In this document: positions 1 through 6,607 of the stretch, in pieces | Position numbering within the stretch: the first letter of the stretch is position 1 | Layout of the letters: the number at the start of each line of letters is the position of its first letter | NCBI RefSeq assembly: GCF_030515985.1 | Contig: NZ_CP100376.1 | Coordinates: 101,989 to 109,080 of the forward strand | Length of the DNA stretch: 7,092 nucleotides | Direction of reading: 5' to 3' | From: Corynebacterium accolens | GTDB taxonomy: Bacteria; Actinomycetota; Actinomycetes; Mycobacteriales; Mycobacteriaceae | Notes under the pieces: model-generated | What the model saw: only the letters and a program-made list of their open reading frames with translations | What the model was told of the DNA's origin: nothing | The model's database searches: none | Program-made: the position numbers and the translations under genes

Positions 1-724
1 TTGTCTGGACGTCGGGTTAGAAACCGCGGAGATAATCGACCGCAATATTCGGGATATCGCTACGGACAAGGACCTCACGATGGCTGAGGCCGCAGTGGAG
101 CTGCTGACCGGAAAGGCGCAACCAAAGGCCAAGGTCGTGTTGAATATGTATCGCTGCGACCTGCCGGATGCACCCGCGTTTGTACAAAACTTAGGCTGGG
201 TATCCCCGGAGACCGCGGATGACCTAGAGGCTCGGGCGACAACGACAAGGGACATGGAGAAGGCCGGTCAGGCGGAGAGCCCGAATTATGTGACTCCGCC
301 AGATATCCGGGCGTTTGTAGAGGGCTTGGATGGCACGTGCCGGTGGCCAGGCTGTACGCGGCCGGCGGTGGCGTCCCAGATGGACCATCGGCACGACTTT
401 GCAGATGGTGGGCCGACCTCGGCGGCAAACCTCACTTGCCTGTGCCAGCACCATCACAATATAAAGACCGATGGGAGGGCGTTTTATATCAAGGACCCGA
501 TAAGTGGGGACATCGTCTGGCTTTTCGATGACTCTACGTGGGTCTACGACTCCGCGAGCGGACCGTTGGCGCCGAAGAACCGCAGGTGGGCGCAGACGGT
601 GGCGCAGGCCACGCAGAAGCGGCGGGAGAATGCGCATGCAGGTGCGCAGCAACTAAAAGAAGAGCTTAGGGAGGAGTCCACGCATGAAAAAGGGGACAGC
701 GATGACACTGTCCCCGAAAAGTAA
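1..724 (+). CDS. DUF222/13E12-family HNH endonuclease, 3' part
   Basis: The reading frame is open from base 2 (base 1 ends a codon) to the TAA at 722-724, so the start lies outside the window; the ATG at 80 is internal. The 240 visible residues hold the end of the helical DUF222 region followed by an HNH zinc-binding nuclease domain at about 338-457. The domain shows a CRWPGC pair of cysteines, the catalytic MDHRH segment, FADGGPTS, and CLCQHHH leading into NIKTDG. The next block (DIVWLFDDSTWV, then GPLAPKNRRW) is, as I recall, typical of corynebacterial members; the tail is charged. Family knowledge: these actinobacterial proteins are often multicopy and act as, or derive from, DNA endonucleases of mobile or repeat-associated origin; their cellular role is not settled. 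Nothing suggests a frameshift in the visible part. The last codons overlap the terminator of the convergent operon. Family is confident, function is inferred. Confidence 0.88.
   Translation, partial: CLDVGLETAEIIDRNIRDIATDKDLTMAEAAVELLTGKAQPKAKVVLNMYRCDLPDAPAFVQNLGWVSPETADDLEARATTTRDMEKAGQAESPNYVTPPDIRAFVEGLDGTCRWPGCTRPAVASQMDHRHDFADGGPTSAANLTCLCQHHHNIKTDGRAFYIKDPISGDIVWLFDDSTWVYDSASGPLAPKNRRWAQTVAQATQKRRENAHAGAQQLKEELREESTHEKGDSDDTVPEK
687..715 (-). terminator. Rho-independent terminator of the minus-strand putP operon
   Basis: Read on the minus strand, the arms GGGGACAG (715-708) and CTGTCCCC (699-692) form a perfect 8-bp GC-rich stem with an 8-base loop, followed at once by TTTTT (691-687). 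The stem begins 17 bases after the TAG of the membrane-protein gene. On the plus strand the hairpin is followed by GAAAAG, with no T-run, so it is directional. It lies entirely inside the last codons of the convergent HNH gene. Confidence 0.8.
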
Positions 725-732
725 ATGGCTTC

Positions 733-1176
733 CTAGAGGTACATCAGGATAAGGCAGATGATCCACAGGAGGTTGAAGACGCCGCCGAAAGCGGACAGCG
801 ACTTCTTAATGGAGCCCAGGTTGGCGGTATCGCCGGACTCTAGGGCTGCCTGCGCCGTGCGCTGCTTAGGAAGGATGAGGAAGAAGAGCAGGCACCACGC
901 GATGATGGCCACAAGGATGGCGATGTGGAAGTTGACCTGGCTCTTAAAGGTTTCGATATCAGACAGGAACACAGCAAGACCAAGGACCGGCACGAGGGCG
1001 GAAATGTAGCCGTAAGTATTGGTGATGTTGTGCAGGTTGCGGGCGGCTCCGAGGGCCGTCTTATCGCCCTGCGCTGCGCCCTGCAGCTGAGTCTGGTAGA
1101 TGGAGGTGGAAATGCACACGGGGCCAAGTAGGACGATGGCCGCTGCCACGTGCAGGAAGATGAACAAAGTAGTCAT
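733..1176 (-). CDS. Small four-helix membrane protein, DUF2269-like
   Basis: The protein has 147 residues and four hydrophobic segments at about 3-25, 54-72, 82-102 and 126-147. The first contains LHVAAAIVLLG, and a polar stretch with NLHNITNTYG precedes the second. The overall size and the N-terminal LHV...G pattern recall the DUF2269 family of predicted integral membrane proteins; this is a resemblance, and no function is known to me. The ATG at 1176 is preceded by GAAGGG (1190-1185) at 8 bases, a usable ribosome binding site. It lies 56 bases behind the nuclease gene, with no terminator visible between them, so it is probably the last gene of the putP transcript. A strong hairpin terminator follows the stop. 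No catalytic or ligand motif is recognisable. Confidence 0.8.
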   Translation of the reverse strand: MTTLFIFLHVAAAIVLLGPVCISTSIYQTQLQGAAQGDKTALGAARNLHNITNTYGYISALVPVLGLAVFLSDIETFKSQVNFHIAILVAIIAWCLLFFLILPKQRTAQAALESGDTANLGSIKKSLSAFGGVFNLLWIICLILMYL

Positions 1177-1232
1177 GGAGGATGCCCTTCAGTTAAGAAA
1201 AGTTGCCTTGTTCACCCTAATCAATTTCCCTG

Positions 1233-1799
1233 CTAGAAATCGAACCGACATTGCCTTCTCATTGCACGGACGTCCGCGCGGGACAAGGGCAGCTCGTACT
1301 TCCGCGCGATCTCTGCGAGGCGCCGCGAGTAATCGCAGCGGTTGGCAGGCGGCAACCATTCGGAAGGAAGGGAATCGGACTTTTCTTGATTGAGCTTCCG
1401 GCTGGTGGCCACCAAGTTGAGAGGATCGTTGGCAAAACGCCTCTTGGTGTCTTGGTCCCATTCTGCGGCACCCATGTCAAAGGCGGCAGAAAGAGGGAAG
1501 ATGTGGTCGACCTCAATGGGGGAGGTGGCTGAAATCGTCTCGCCCGCGTAGGGGTCATAGATCGTGCCGGATTGTGGCCGGCAGTCAGCGAAGGCCTCGC
1601 TGGCTTGGTTCTCCATGATGGCCTCCCGCGTAGTGCATGCGCCGTTGGGCTGCCAGCCGCCGAACTCGTCGCGGTCGTAGCCTTGCAATTCCGTGCGAGC
1701 TGGCACGGTGGAGACATCAAAACGCGGAAAAGGCCACGCATACCATGCGATAACGAGAGCGGTTATGCATGATAGCGCGGCCAGGTAATAGGACTTCAT
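1233..1799 (-). CDS. Secreted or membrane-anchored HNH nuclease (DUF1524 / GmrSD C-terminal type)
   Basis: This 188-residue protein begins with a hydrophobic segment at about 5-22, a signal peptide or N-terminal anchor, so the domain should act outside the membrane. Conserved pieces follow in the order typical of actinobacterial extracellular DUF1524 nucleases: YDRDEFGGW (41-49), CTTREAIM (55-62), GTIYDPYAGETI (78-89), the catalytic VDHIFPLSAAFDMGA (97-111, with D98-H99), FANDPLNLVATSRKLNQEKSD (122-142, Asn-rich) and EWLPP (147-151). Cysteines 55, 73, 155 and 184 could form two disulfides, fitting an exported protein. An in-frame TAG two codons upstream (1805-1803) makes ATG 1799 the first possible start. 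The only Shine-Dalgarno-like stretch, GGAG (1814-1811), is 11 bases away, and the start sits in a hairpin loop. It lies 34 bases behind putP. The role may be DNA degradation for nutrition or defence; this is inferred. Confidence 0.87.
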   Translation of the reverse strand: MKSYYLAALSCITALVIAWYAWPFPRFDVSTVPARTELQGYDRDEFGGWQPNGACTTREAIMENQASEAFADCRPQSGTIYDPYAGETISATSPIEVDHIFPLSAAFDMGAAEWDQDTKRRFANDPLNLVATSRKLNQEKSDSLPSEWLPPANRCDYSRRLAEIARKYELPLSRADVRAMRRQCRFDF

Positions 1800-1807
1800 G
1801 TCCTATT
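1787..1807 (-). promoter_or_regulatory. Start-codon hairpin of the DUF1524 nuclease gene
   Basis: On the minus strand AATAGGAC (1807-1800) and GTCCTATT (1794-1787) are perfectly complementary, 8 bp, and the 5-base loop is ATGAA, which contains the start codon (1799-1797). An overlapping alternative, GTCC (1811-1808) with GGAC (1803-1800), would compete for the left arm and lies next to the weak GGAG (1814-1811). The repeat is seen directly; a role in controlling translation is inference. Confidence 0.5.
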
Positions 1808-1833
1808 GGACTCCGCGAGGTGCGGGAAGGTTC

Positions 1834-3405
1834 CTACTTGTTATCGGAAACCTTTTCTGCTGCTTCCTCGAAGTCCAGGGAGTCGTCCTTTTCAACGAGC
1901 TTGGCAAGCTTCTCGGCTTCCTCGAACTCGTCCAAGACCTCCTGGTCTGGCTGCTTGGTAGCCAAGGTGACCAGAACGGTGACGATGAGTGCGGAGAAGA
2001 AGCCCGGAACCATCTCGTAGAGGGAATCGCCGAGCGGGGACATGCCCCAGCCGATGGCGACGACTGCACCGGTGACCATACCGGCGATTGCACCGGTTGC
2101 GTTGAGGCGCTTCCAGTACAGAGCCAGGATGACCAGCGGACCGAATGCGGAACCGAAACCAGCCCATGCGAAGCCGACCAGGCCAAGAATGGAGTCGGAC
2201 GGGTTGATAGCCAGGAGTGCGGCGATAACCGCGATGACCACAACGGCGGTACGGGACAGGTTAATCAGGATGCGCTCGTCAGGCTTGCGCTTTGCGATGA
2301 TGAGGTAGAGGTCCTCAATCAGGGAAGAGGAAACCACGAGCATCTGGGAGGACATGGTGGACATGATCGCTGCCAAGACTGCGGTCAAGATGAAACCAGC
2401 AGGCAATGGGTGCATCATGGCCTGAGCCATATCCAAGAAGATGGTCTCGAAGTTCTCTTGGTCAGTAATGGTTTCACCGAACTGGGTGAAGTACACAGTA
2501 CCGGTCAGCGCAACGAAGATAGCGCCGATGACGGAAAGGCCCATCCAGGTGATGCCGTAGAAACGGCCCTGCTTGGCGTCAGAAGGCTTACGCAGCGCCA
2601 TGAAGCGCACGATGATGTGCGGCTGACCAAAGTAGCCAAGACCCCAAGCGGCGTTACCAACGATAACACCAGCGGAAACGCCAGCGAAGAGAGAGAAGTA
2701 GTTATCGTTTGGCTCTAGTGCGCCGTCGGTAGCGTAGTTGTTTTCGGTAGCGAAGGAGAAGATCGCGCCGGCATCGTCAAGAGCGAAAAGCGCCATGATT
2801 GGCACGATCAGCAGGGCGACGAACATGAGCATGCCCTGCATAGCATCGGTGTAGGACACTGCCAAGAAGCCACCGATGAAGGTGTAGAAAATGGTCACTG
2901 CGGCGATGACCAACATACCGGTGATGTAGTCGCCACCGAAGGTGGACTCGAAGTAACGACCACCGGAGACCATGCCGGAAGAGACGTAGAAGGTAAAGAA
3001 GAAGATAATGATAACTGCGGAGATAATACGCAGCAGGCGCGACTTATCGCGCAGACGGTTCTCGAAGAAGGAGGGGACCGTAATGGAATCGCCCGCAACC
3101 TCCGAGTACGCGCGCAGACGCGGCGCAATCCACTTCCAGTTTGCCCATGCACCGATAAGGAGGCCGATAGGCATCCACAGCTCGGAAAAACCGGAAAGGA
3201 AGAGCGCGCCAGGCAGACCCATGAGCAGCCAGCCGGACATATCAGATGCACCGGCGGAGAGAGCAGCTACGAATGGGTGCAGGCCACGGCCGCCCAAAAC
3301 ATAATCGTCGTATTCGTCGGTTTGTTTGTAGCTCCAGTAGCCAATGGCTGCCATTACGAGGAAATAGACAATCATCGCAATGACGTACCAAGTTGATTCT
3401 TGCAC
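1834..3405 (-). CDS. putP: Sodium/proline symporter PutP
   Basis: PutP is an inner-membrane carrier of the sodium:solute symporter (SSS) family that imports L-proline with Na+ for use as carbon and nitrogen source or osmolyte. The 523 residues match the family's size and show about 13 hydrophobic segments. The sodium/proline-site stretch SAGASDMSGWLLMGLPGAL has D55, S57 and G58 at the same positions as the residues studied in E. coli PutP, and YTDAMQG has D187 likewise. The SSS signature GLGYFGQPHIIVRFMA is at 256-271, and IMSTMSSQ near 347-354 corresponds to the Na2-site serine/threonine pair. From about residue 484 a soluble, strongly acidic tail of some 40 residues follows the last helix. 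The start codon is GTG (3405-3403), set by AAGGAG 6 bases upstream. It is the first gene of a minus-strand unit with the nuclease and membrane-protein genes, and is transcribed away from the helicase. The paralogue OpuE is possible, but the match to PutP is strong. Confidence 0.95.
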   Translation of the reverse strand: MQESTWYVIAMIVYFLVMAAIGYWSYKQTDEYDDYVLGGRGLHPFVAALSAGASDMSGWLLMGLPGALFLSGFSELWMPIGLLIGAWANWKWIAPRLRAYSEVAGDSITVPSFFENRLRDKSRLLRIISAVIIIFFFTFYVSSGMVSGGRYFESTFGGDYITGMLVIAAVTIFYTFIGGFLAVSYTDAMQGMLMFVALLIVPIMALFALDDAGAIFSFATENNYATDGALEPNDNYFSLFAGVSAGVIVGNAAWGLGYFGQPHIIVRFMALRKPSDAKQGRFYGITWMGLSVIGAIFVALTGTVYFTQFGETITDQENFETIFLDMAQAMMHPLPAGFILTAVLAAIMSTMSSQMLVVSSSLIEDLYLIIAKRKPDERILINLSRTAVVVIAVIAALLAINPSDSILGLVGFAWAGFGSAFGPLVILALYWKRLNATGAIAGMVTGAVVAIGWGMSPLGDSLYEMVPGFFSALIVTVLVTLATKQPDQEVLDEFEEAEKLAKLVEKDDSLDFEEAAEKVSDNK

Positions 3406-3411
3406 GTTTCA

Positions 3412-3417
3412 CTCCTT
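3412..3417 (-). promoter_or_regulatory. putP ribosome binding site
   Basis: AAGGAG on the minus strand ends 6 bases before the GTG at 3405-3403. It is a near-ideal Shine-Dalgarno sequence and is the reason for choosing this non-ATG start. Confidence 0.85.
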
Positions 3418-3440
3418 GTAGTGATTTGTCGGACATTCTT

Positions 3441-3469
3441 ACGTTAACGGTGACTTAAGGTTCAACCAA
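3441..3469 (-). promoter_or_regulatory. Candidate putP promoter
   Basis: On the minus strand TTGGTT (3469-3464) is followed after exactly 17 bases by TAACGT (3446-3441). These are plausible sigma-A -35 and -10 hexamers and predict a start near 3434 with a leader of about 28 bases that includes the AAGGAG site. A 9-bp palindrome GGTTGAACC (3467-3459) overlaps the -35 and could be an operator half. The -10 match is only fair, and TAAGAAT just downstream is an alternative. Confidence 0.5.
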
Positions 3470-3498
3470 GCTAAAATCCAGCTGTGGCATAGATCTCT

Positions 3499-3514
3499 GG
3501 TGATATTTTTCACC
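3499..3514. promoter_or_regulatory. Candidate GlxR (CRP-family) binding site
   Basis: GGTGA-TATTTT-TCACC is an inverted repeat with a 6-base spacer. It contains the exact GTGA-N6-TCAC core of the CRP/GlxR consensus TGTGA-N6-TCACA; only the outermost base of each arm differs. Its centre is about 72 bases upstream of the predicted putP start and about 79 bases upstream of the predicted helicase start. That suits an activator for either gene, putP being the more natural GlxR target as a carbon/nitrogen uptake gene. Binding is inferred from sequence only. Confidence 0.55.
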
Positions 3515-3547
3515 GTTTAACTGCGTAAAGACGTGAATATAACGAGC

Positions 3548-3578
3548 TTGTAACAAAACTTTGCCGGGCTGCTATGCT
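3548..3578 (+). promoter_or_regulatory. Helicase promoter, extended -10, leaderless arrangement
   Basis: TGC-TATGCT (3570-3578) is an extended -10 element (TGN plus TATGCT). A weak TTGTAA (3548-3553) lies 19 bases upstream; the spacing is long, but -35 elements are often poor in corynebacteria. Initiation 6-9 bases after the -10 falls at 3584-3587, on the A of the ATG at 3586. There is no Shine-Dalgarno sequence before this ATG. An alternative is TTTAAC (3516-3521) with TATAAC (3538-3543), 16 bases apart, which would give a leader without a ribosome binding site. Confidence 0.55.
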
Positions 3579-3585
3579 GGCGGCT

Positions 3586-6500
3586 ATGGCTTCTTACCTT
3601 GTGCATGGCCTTTGGCTGCCGGTCTCGGGGCTTGGTCTATGGATTGAGCAGGTAGAAGGGCACAAGATTGTTATGCCTTCGGCCGTGCCAGAAGGGACGT
3701 TTCCGCAGGCTATTGATGCCATCTTGGCTAAGAAATCATTCCGGAACCGGGCGCGAGTATCACTACGGACGCCAAAGGGTAAGGACGTCTCGCTCATGGT
3801 GCCCATGGCCATGTTTGCCCCGGAAGAAGCGGTAGAAGCCCTAGCCCAGCTGGAATACCTGGATCATCATCCACCGGCATCAATTGCGCCGGATCTGCAC
3901 TGGCTCATTCACGCATATAGCGGCCTGAGCAAGTTTGTCCGCGCGGGCAGGGTGACGTTCCGGCTGGCCTACCAGGCCAACGAGTGGTTCCCCATGTGGC
4001 AGTTGGCCTCAGGTTTGGGCGAGCGCGGTTGGCTCGCAGAGATGATGGCCGCGGCACCCGGGATTCTCCATATAAATAATAGAGCCCTTTCAGATGACCT
4101 AGCGGATGAACTGACGCATTGGATTGCCAACCGGGAATTGCAGCCGCTGCTCAATGAACCCCGGTCAATGCCGTGGCACGACTTCGCCCGTGCACTACTG
4201 ACGACGTCGCCCATTCGCCGCGGCCGCGCGCAACTACTGCGCGCGCTCAATGAATGGAAAAATTCCATTTACCAGGTGGAACTCCAACTCGTCTACATCG
4301 TGGAGGAGCCTGAAGAACAGGACCCCGAGGATGCAGCGTGGCCGATTCGGGTGCGGGTGCGCTCGGGAACGGATTCGCCGCGGCCGGTGTTGGCGGAGGA
4401 GCTGGATCGGGCGAGCATCGAGAAGCTGCGCGAAAACCACCGCAAGGCCCTGCACGCGGCGCCGAGCCTGGGCCAGAGCACGCAAATGCCCCAGCCAGGC
4501 GACGGCGATTGGGACGTCTACCTGGACACGGAACAGCTCACGCAGTTTATTGCGCACGAGGTACCCGAGCTGAAGAGGCGGGGCATTACCGTCATGCTGC
4601 CCAAATCGTGGGCGCAGATGGATACGAAGGCCAAGCTAGAAACCCGCGAGGCACGGGATCCGGCAGAGGCCGCGACAAAGAAGCACATCGGTATGAACCA
4701 GCTGGTGGACTATAACTGGCGCATGTCCGTTGGCGATGTGGAACTTACCGAATCCGAGATGAATGAGCTGGTCAATTCCAAGTCCGGGCTCATTCAGCTG
4801 CGCGGCAAGTGGGTCATGGCCGATACCCAGGTCGTGTCCAAGGTTTCTTTTTATATGGAGGAGCTGGCGGATAAGTCCCGCGAGCGCGCCAAGAAGGAGC
4901 TCGAGCAGCTGGCGGCCTCGGCGGAGATGGCCAAGAAGCTAGGTGAGCCGGGCTGGCAGCAGCTCATGGCAGAGGTCGAGCGTCGCCGAGCAGAGTTCAA
5001 CGAGAAGAGCGAGCACCAGGTCACGGTGGCGGAGCTGCGGGAGCTGGCGCTCGAGTCGATGGCTCAGGAGCCCATCGAATTTACTGGCAGCACGTGGCAT
5101 ACCGCGTTGCTCGGCGGCATGGATACGGTTGCGCCGAAGCGCGTGGACATTCCGGAGGCCGTCCACGCGGAGCTGCGCGAGTATCAGCGCACTGGCGTGG
5201 ACTGGCTGTATTGGATGTCGCGCAATAATATTGGTGCCGTGCTTGCCGATGACATGGGGCTCGGCAAAACACTCCAACTACTGTCCCTTTTGGCGGTGGA
5301 GAAGGAACGCGGTGAACAGACCGGGCCTACCTTGGTCGTCGCACCCACCTCCGTGGTGGGCAACTGGGCTCGCGAGGCCCGTCGCTTCGTGCCGGATTTC
5401 GAGGTCATGGTGCAACACGGCGCGGGACGGCCGAGCGGGGAGAAGTTCCTCGAGGCCGCAGGAAAAGCAGATCTCGTCATTACTACCTATGGCACCGTGA
5501 GCCGGGATTTCAACCTCTTGGGTGAGGTGTCCTGGCAGCGGGTGGTCCTTGATGAAGCGCAGGCCATTAAGAACTCGGCCACGCGTTCCTCCAAGGCGGT
5601 GCGATCGCTGCCGTCTGAACACCGCGTGGCGCTGACCGGTACGCCGGTAGAAAACCGCCTGTCCGAGATGCGGTCCATCTTGGACTTTTGCAACCCAGGC
5701 ATTTTGGGCACGGCGTCCTTTTTCCGCAATCATTTTGCCAAGGCCATCGAGCGCAATAATGATGAGGAGATGTCCGAGCGCCTGCGCGCGCTGACCGCAC
5801 CTCTTATCCTGCGCCGCGTCAAGACCGATCCCAATATCATCGATGACCTGCCGGAAAAGTCCGAGCAGATTCTTACGGTATCCATGACTACAGAGCAGGC
5901 GGCTTTGTATAAGGCGCTGGTCAATGAGGTGAAGAAGAGCTTGGAGGATGCTACGGGCATCAGCAAGCGCGGGATCGTCTTGGCCTCCCTGACGCGCATT
6001 AAGCAGATCTGCAATCACCCGGCGCATTATTTGGGAGACGATTCGCCGGTGGTTATCAAGGGCAAGCACCGCTCGGGCAAGGTGAAGGAGCTGATGCGGA
6101 TTGTCGATGCCGCCACCGAATCCGGCGAGCGCCTGCTGATCTTTACCCAGTACAAGGCCTTCGGTGATATCTTGCAGCCCTACCTGAGCGGGCAACTGGG
6201 CCACGAGATTCCCTTCCTGCACGGCGGGGTGACCAAGAAAAAGCGCGACCAGATGGTGGAGGACTTCCAGGCCGATGATGGCCCACAGGCGATGATCCTT
6301 TCGCTCAAGGCAGGCGGCACGGGCCTGAACCTAACCGCGGCGTCCATCGTGGTGCACATGGACCGCTGGTGGAACCCCGCGGTGGAAAACCAGGCCACGG
6401 ACCGCGCCTTTCGCATTGGTCAGCGCCGCAACGTGCAGGTGTATAAGATGATTACGGCTGGCACGTTGGAAGAATCCATCCAAGACATCTTGGATGGCAA

Positions 6501-6603
6501 GACGCAGCTGGCTGGCGCCGTCGTCGGCGAAGGCGAGGGCTGGCTCACGGAACTGGAGCCGGACCAGCTGGCAGAGCTCATGAGTTACCGGGGAAAGGAG
6601 TAA
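3586..6603 (+). CDS. SNF2-family DEAD/DEAH-box helicase (HelZ/YwqA-like)
   Basis: This is a 1005-residue SNF2 ATPase, expected to be a cytoplasmic DNA translocase. The N-terminal part (LVHGLWLP...GLGLWIE) is typical of the actinobacterial HelZ-like group, and a DUF3670-like region lies near residues 310-410 (PELKRRGITVMLPKSW). Next comes a charged helical linker at about 420-495. The motor follows: DDMGLGKT (Walker A, 555-562), APTSVVGNW (586-594), ITTYG (632-636), LDEAQ (Walker B, 655-659), LTGTPVENR (683-691), LIFTQYKAFGD (851-861), FLHGGVTKKKRDQM (877-890), SLKAGGTGLNLTAA (906-919) and DRWWNPAVENQATDRAFRIGQ (926-946). All core motifs look intact. ATG 3574, four codons upstream, overlaps the -10 hexamer, so ATG 3586 is preferred. 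The gene is divergent from putP and nearly abuts the SWIM gene. Repair, chromatin or defence roles are all possible and not decided by sequence. Confidence 0.93.
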   Translation: MASYLVHGLWLPVSGLGLWIEQVEGHKIVMPSAVPEGTFPQAIDAILAKKSFRNRARVSLRTPKGKDVSLMVPMAMFAPEEAVEALAQLEYLDHHPPASIAPDLHWLIHAYSGLSKFVRAGRVTFRLAYQANEWFPMWQLASGLGERGWLAEMMAAAPGILHINNRALSDDLADELTHWIANRELQPLLNEPRSMPWHDFARALLTTSPIRRGRAQLLRALNEWKNSIYQVELQLVYIVEEPEEQDPEDAAWPIRVRVRSGTDSPRPVLAEELDRASIEKLRENHRKALHAAPSLGQSTQMPQPGDGDWDVYLDTEQLTQFIAHEVPELKRRGITVMLPKSWAQMDTKAKLETREARDPAEAATKKHIGMNQLVDYNWRMSVGDVELTESEMNELVNSKSGLIQLRGKWVMADTQVVSKVSFYMEELADKSRERAKKELEQLAASAEMAKKLGEPGWQQLMAEVERRRAEFNEKSEHQVTVAELRELALESMAQEPIEFTGSTWHTALLGGMDTVAPKRVDIPEAVHAELREYQRTGVDWLYWMSRNNIGAVLADDMGLGKTLQLLSLLAVEKERGEQTGPTLVVAPTSVVGNWAREARRFVPDFEVMVQHGAGRPSGEKFLEAAGKADLVITTYGTVSRDFNLLGEVSWQRVVLDEAQAIKNSATRSSKAVRSLPSEHRVALTGTPVENRLSEMRSILDFCNPGILGTASFFRNHFAKAIERNNDEEMSERLRALTAPLILRRVKTDPNIIDDLPEKSEQILTVSMTTEQAALYKALVNEVKKSLEDATGISKRGIVLASLTRIKQICNHPAHYLGDDSPVVIKGKHRSGKVKELMRIVDAATESGERLLIFTQYKAFGDILQPYLSGQLGHEIPFLHGGVTKKKRDQMVEDFQADDGPQAMILSLKAGGTGLNLTAASIVVHMDRWWNPAVENQATDRAFRIGQRRNVQVYKMITAGTLEESIQDILDGKTQLAGAVVGEGEGWLTELEPDQLAELMSYRGKE
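6595..6600 (+). promoter_or_regulatory. Ribosome binding site of the SWIM gene, inside the helicase 3' end
   Basis: AAGGAG ends directly before the helicase TAA and 7 bases before ATG 6608. It fixes the SWIM gene start and suggests coupled translation of the pair. Confidence 0.85.
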
Positions 6604-6607
6604 GCGG

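Noticed and set aside
80..82. ATG 80 as the start of the HNH gene
   Set aside because: The frame is open to the window edge and the residues upstream (VGLETAEIIDRNIRDIA) fit the DUF222 region; no ribosome binding site precedes the ATG.
75..652. Minus-strand frames opposite the HNH gene
   Set aside because: The plus frame holds a clear HNH domain; the antisense frames are Pro/Ser/Arg-rich without motifs.
1191..1222. Possible DtxR/IdeR iron box upstream of the small membrane protein (minus strand, TTAGG start)
   Set aside because: Only about half of the 19 consensus bases match and the second half-site is not symmetric.
1798..2718. 306-codon open frame on the plus strand opposite putP
   Set aside because: It lies wholly antisense to the nuclease start and putP, has no ribosome binding site, and its composition (D, G, H, E, Q-rich, no domain) is what the complement of membrane-protein codons gives.
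5278..6222. 314-codon open frame on the minus strand inside the helicase gene
   Set aside because: It is antisense to the SNF2 motor, which has every conserved motif in the plus frame. There is no domain or ribosome binding site, so it is a GC-codon shadow.
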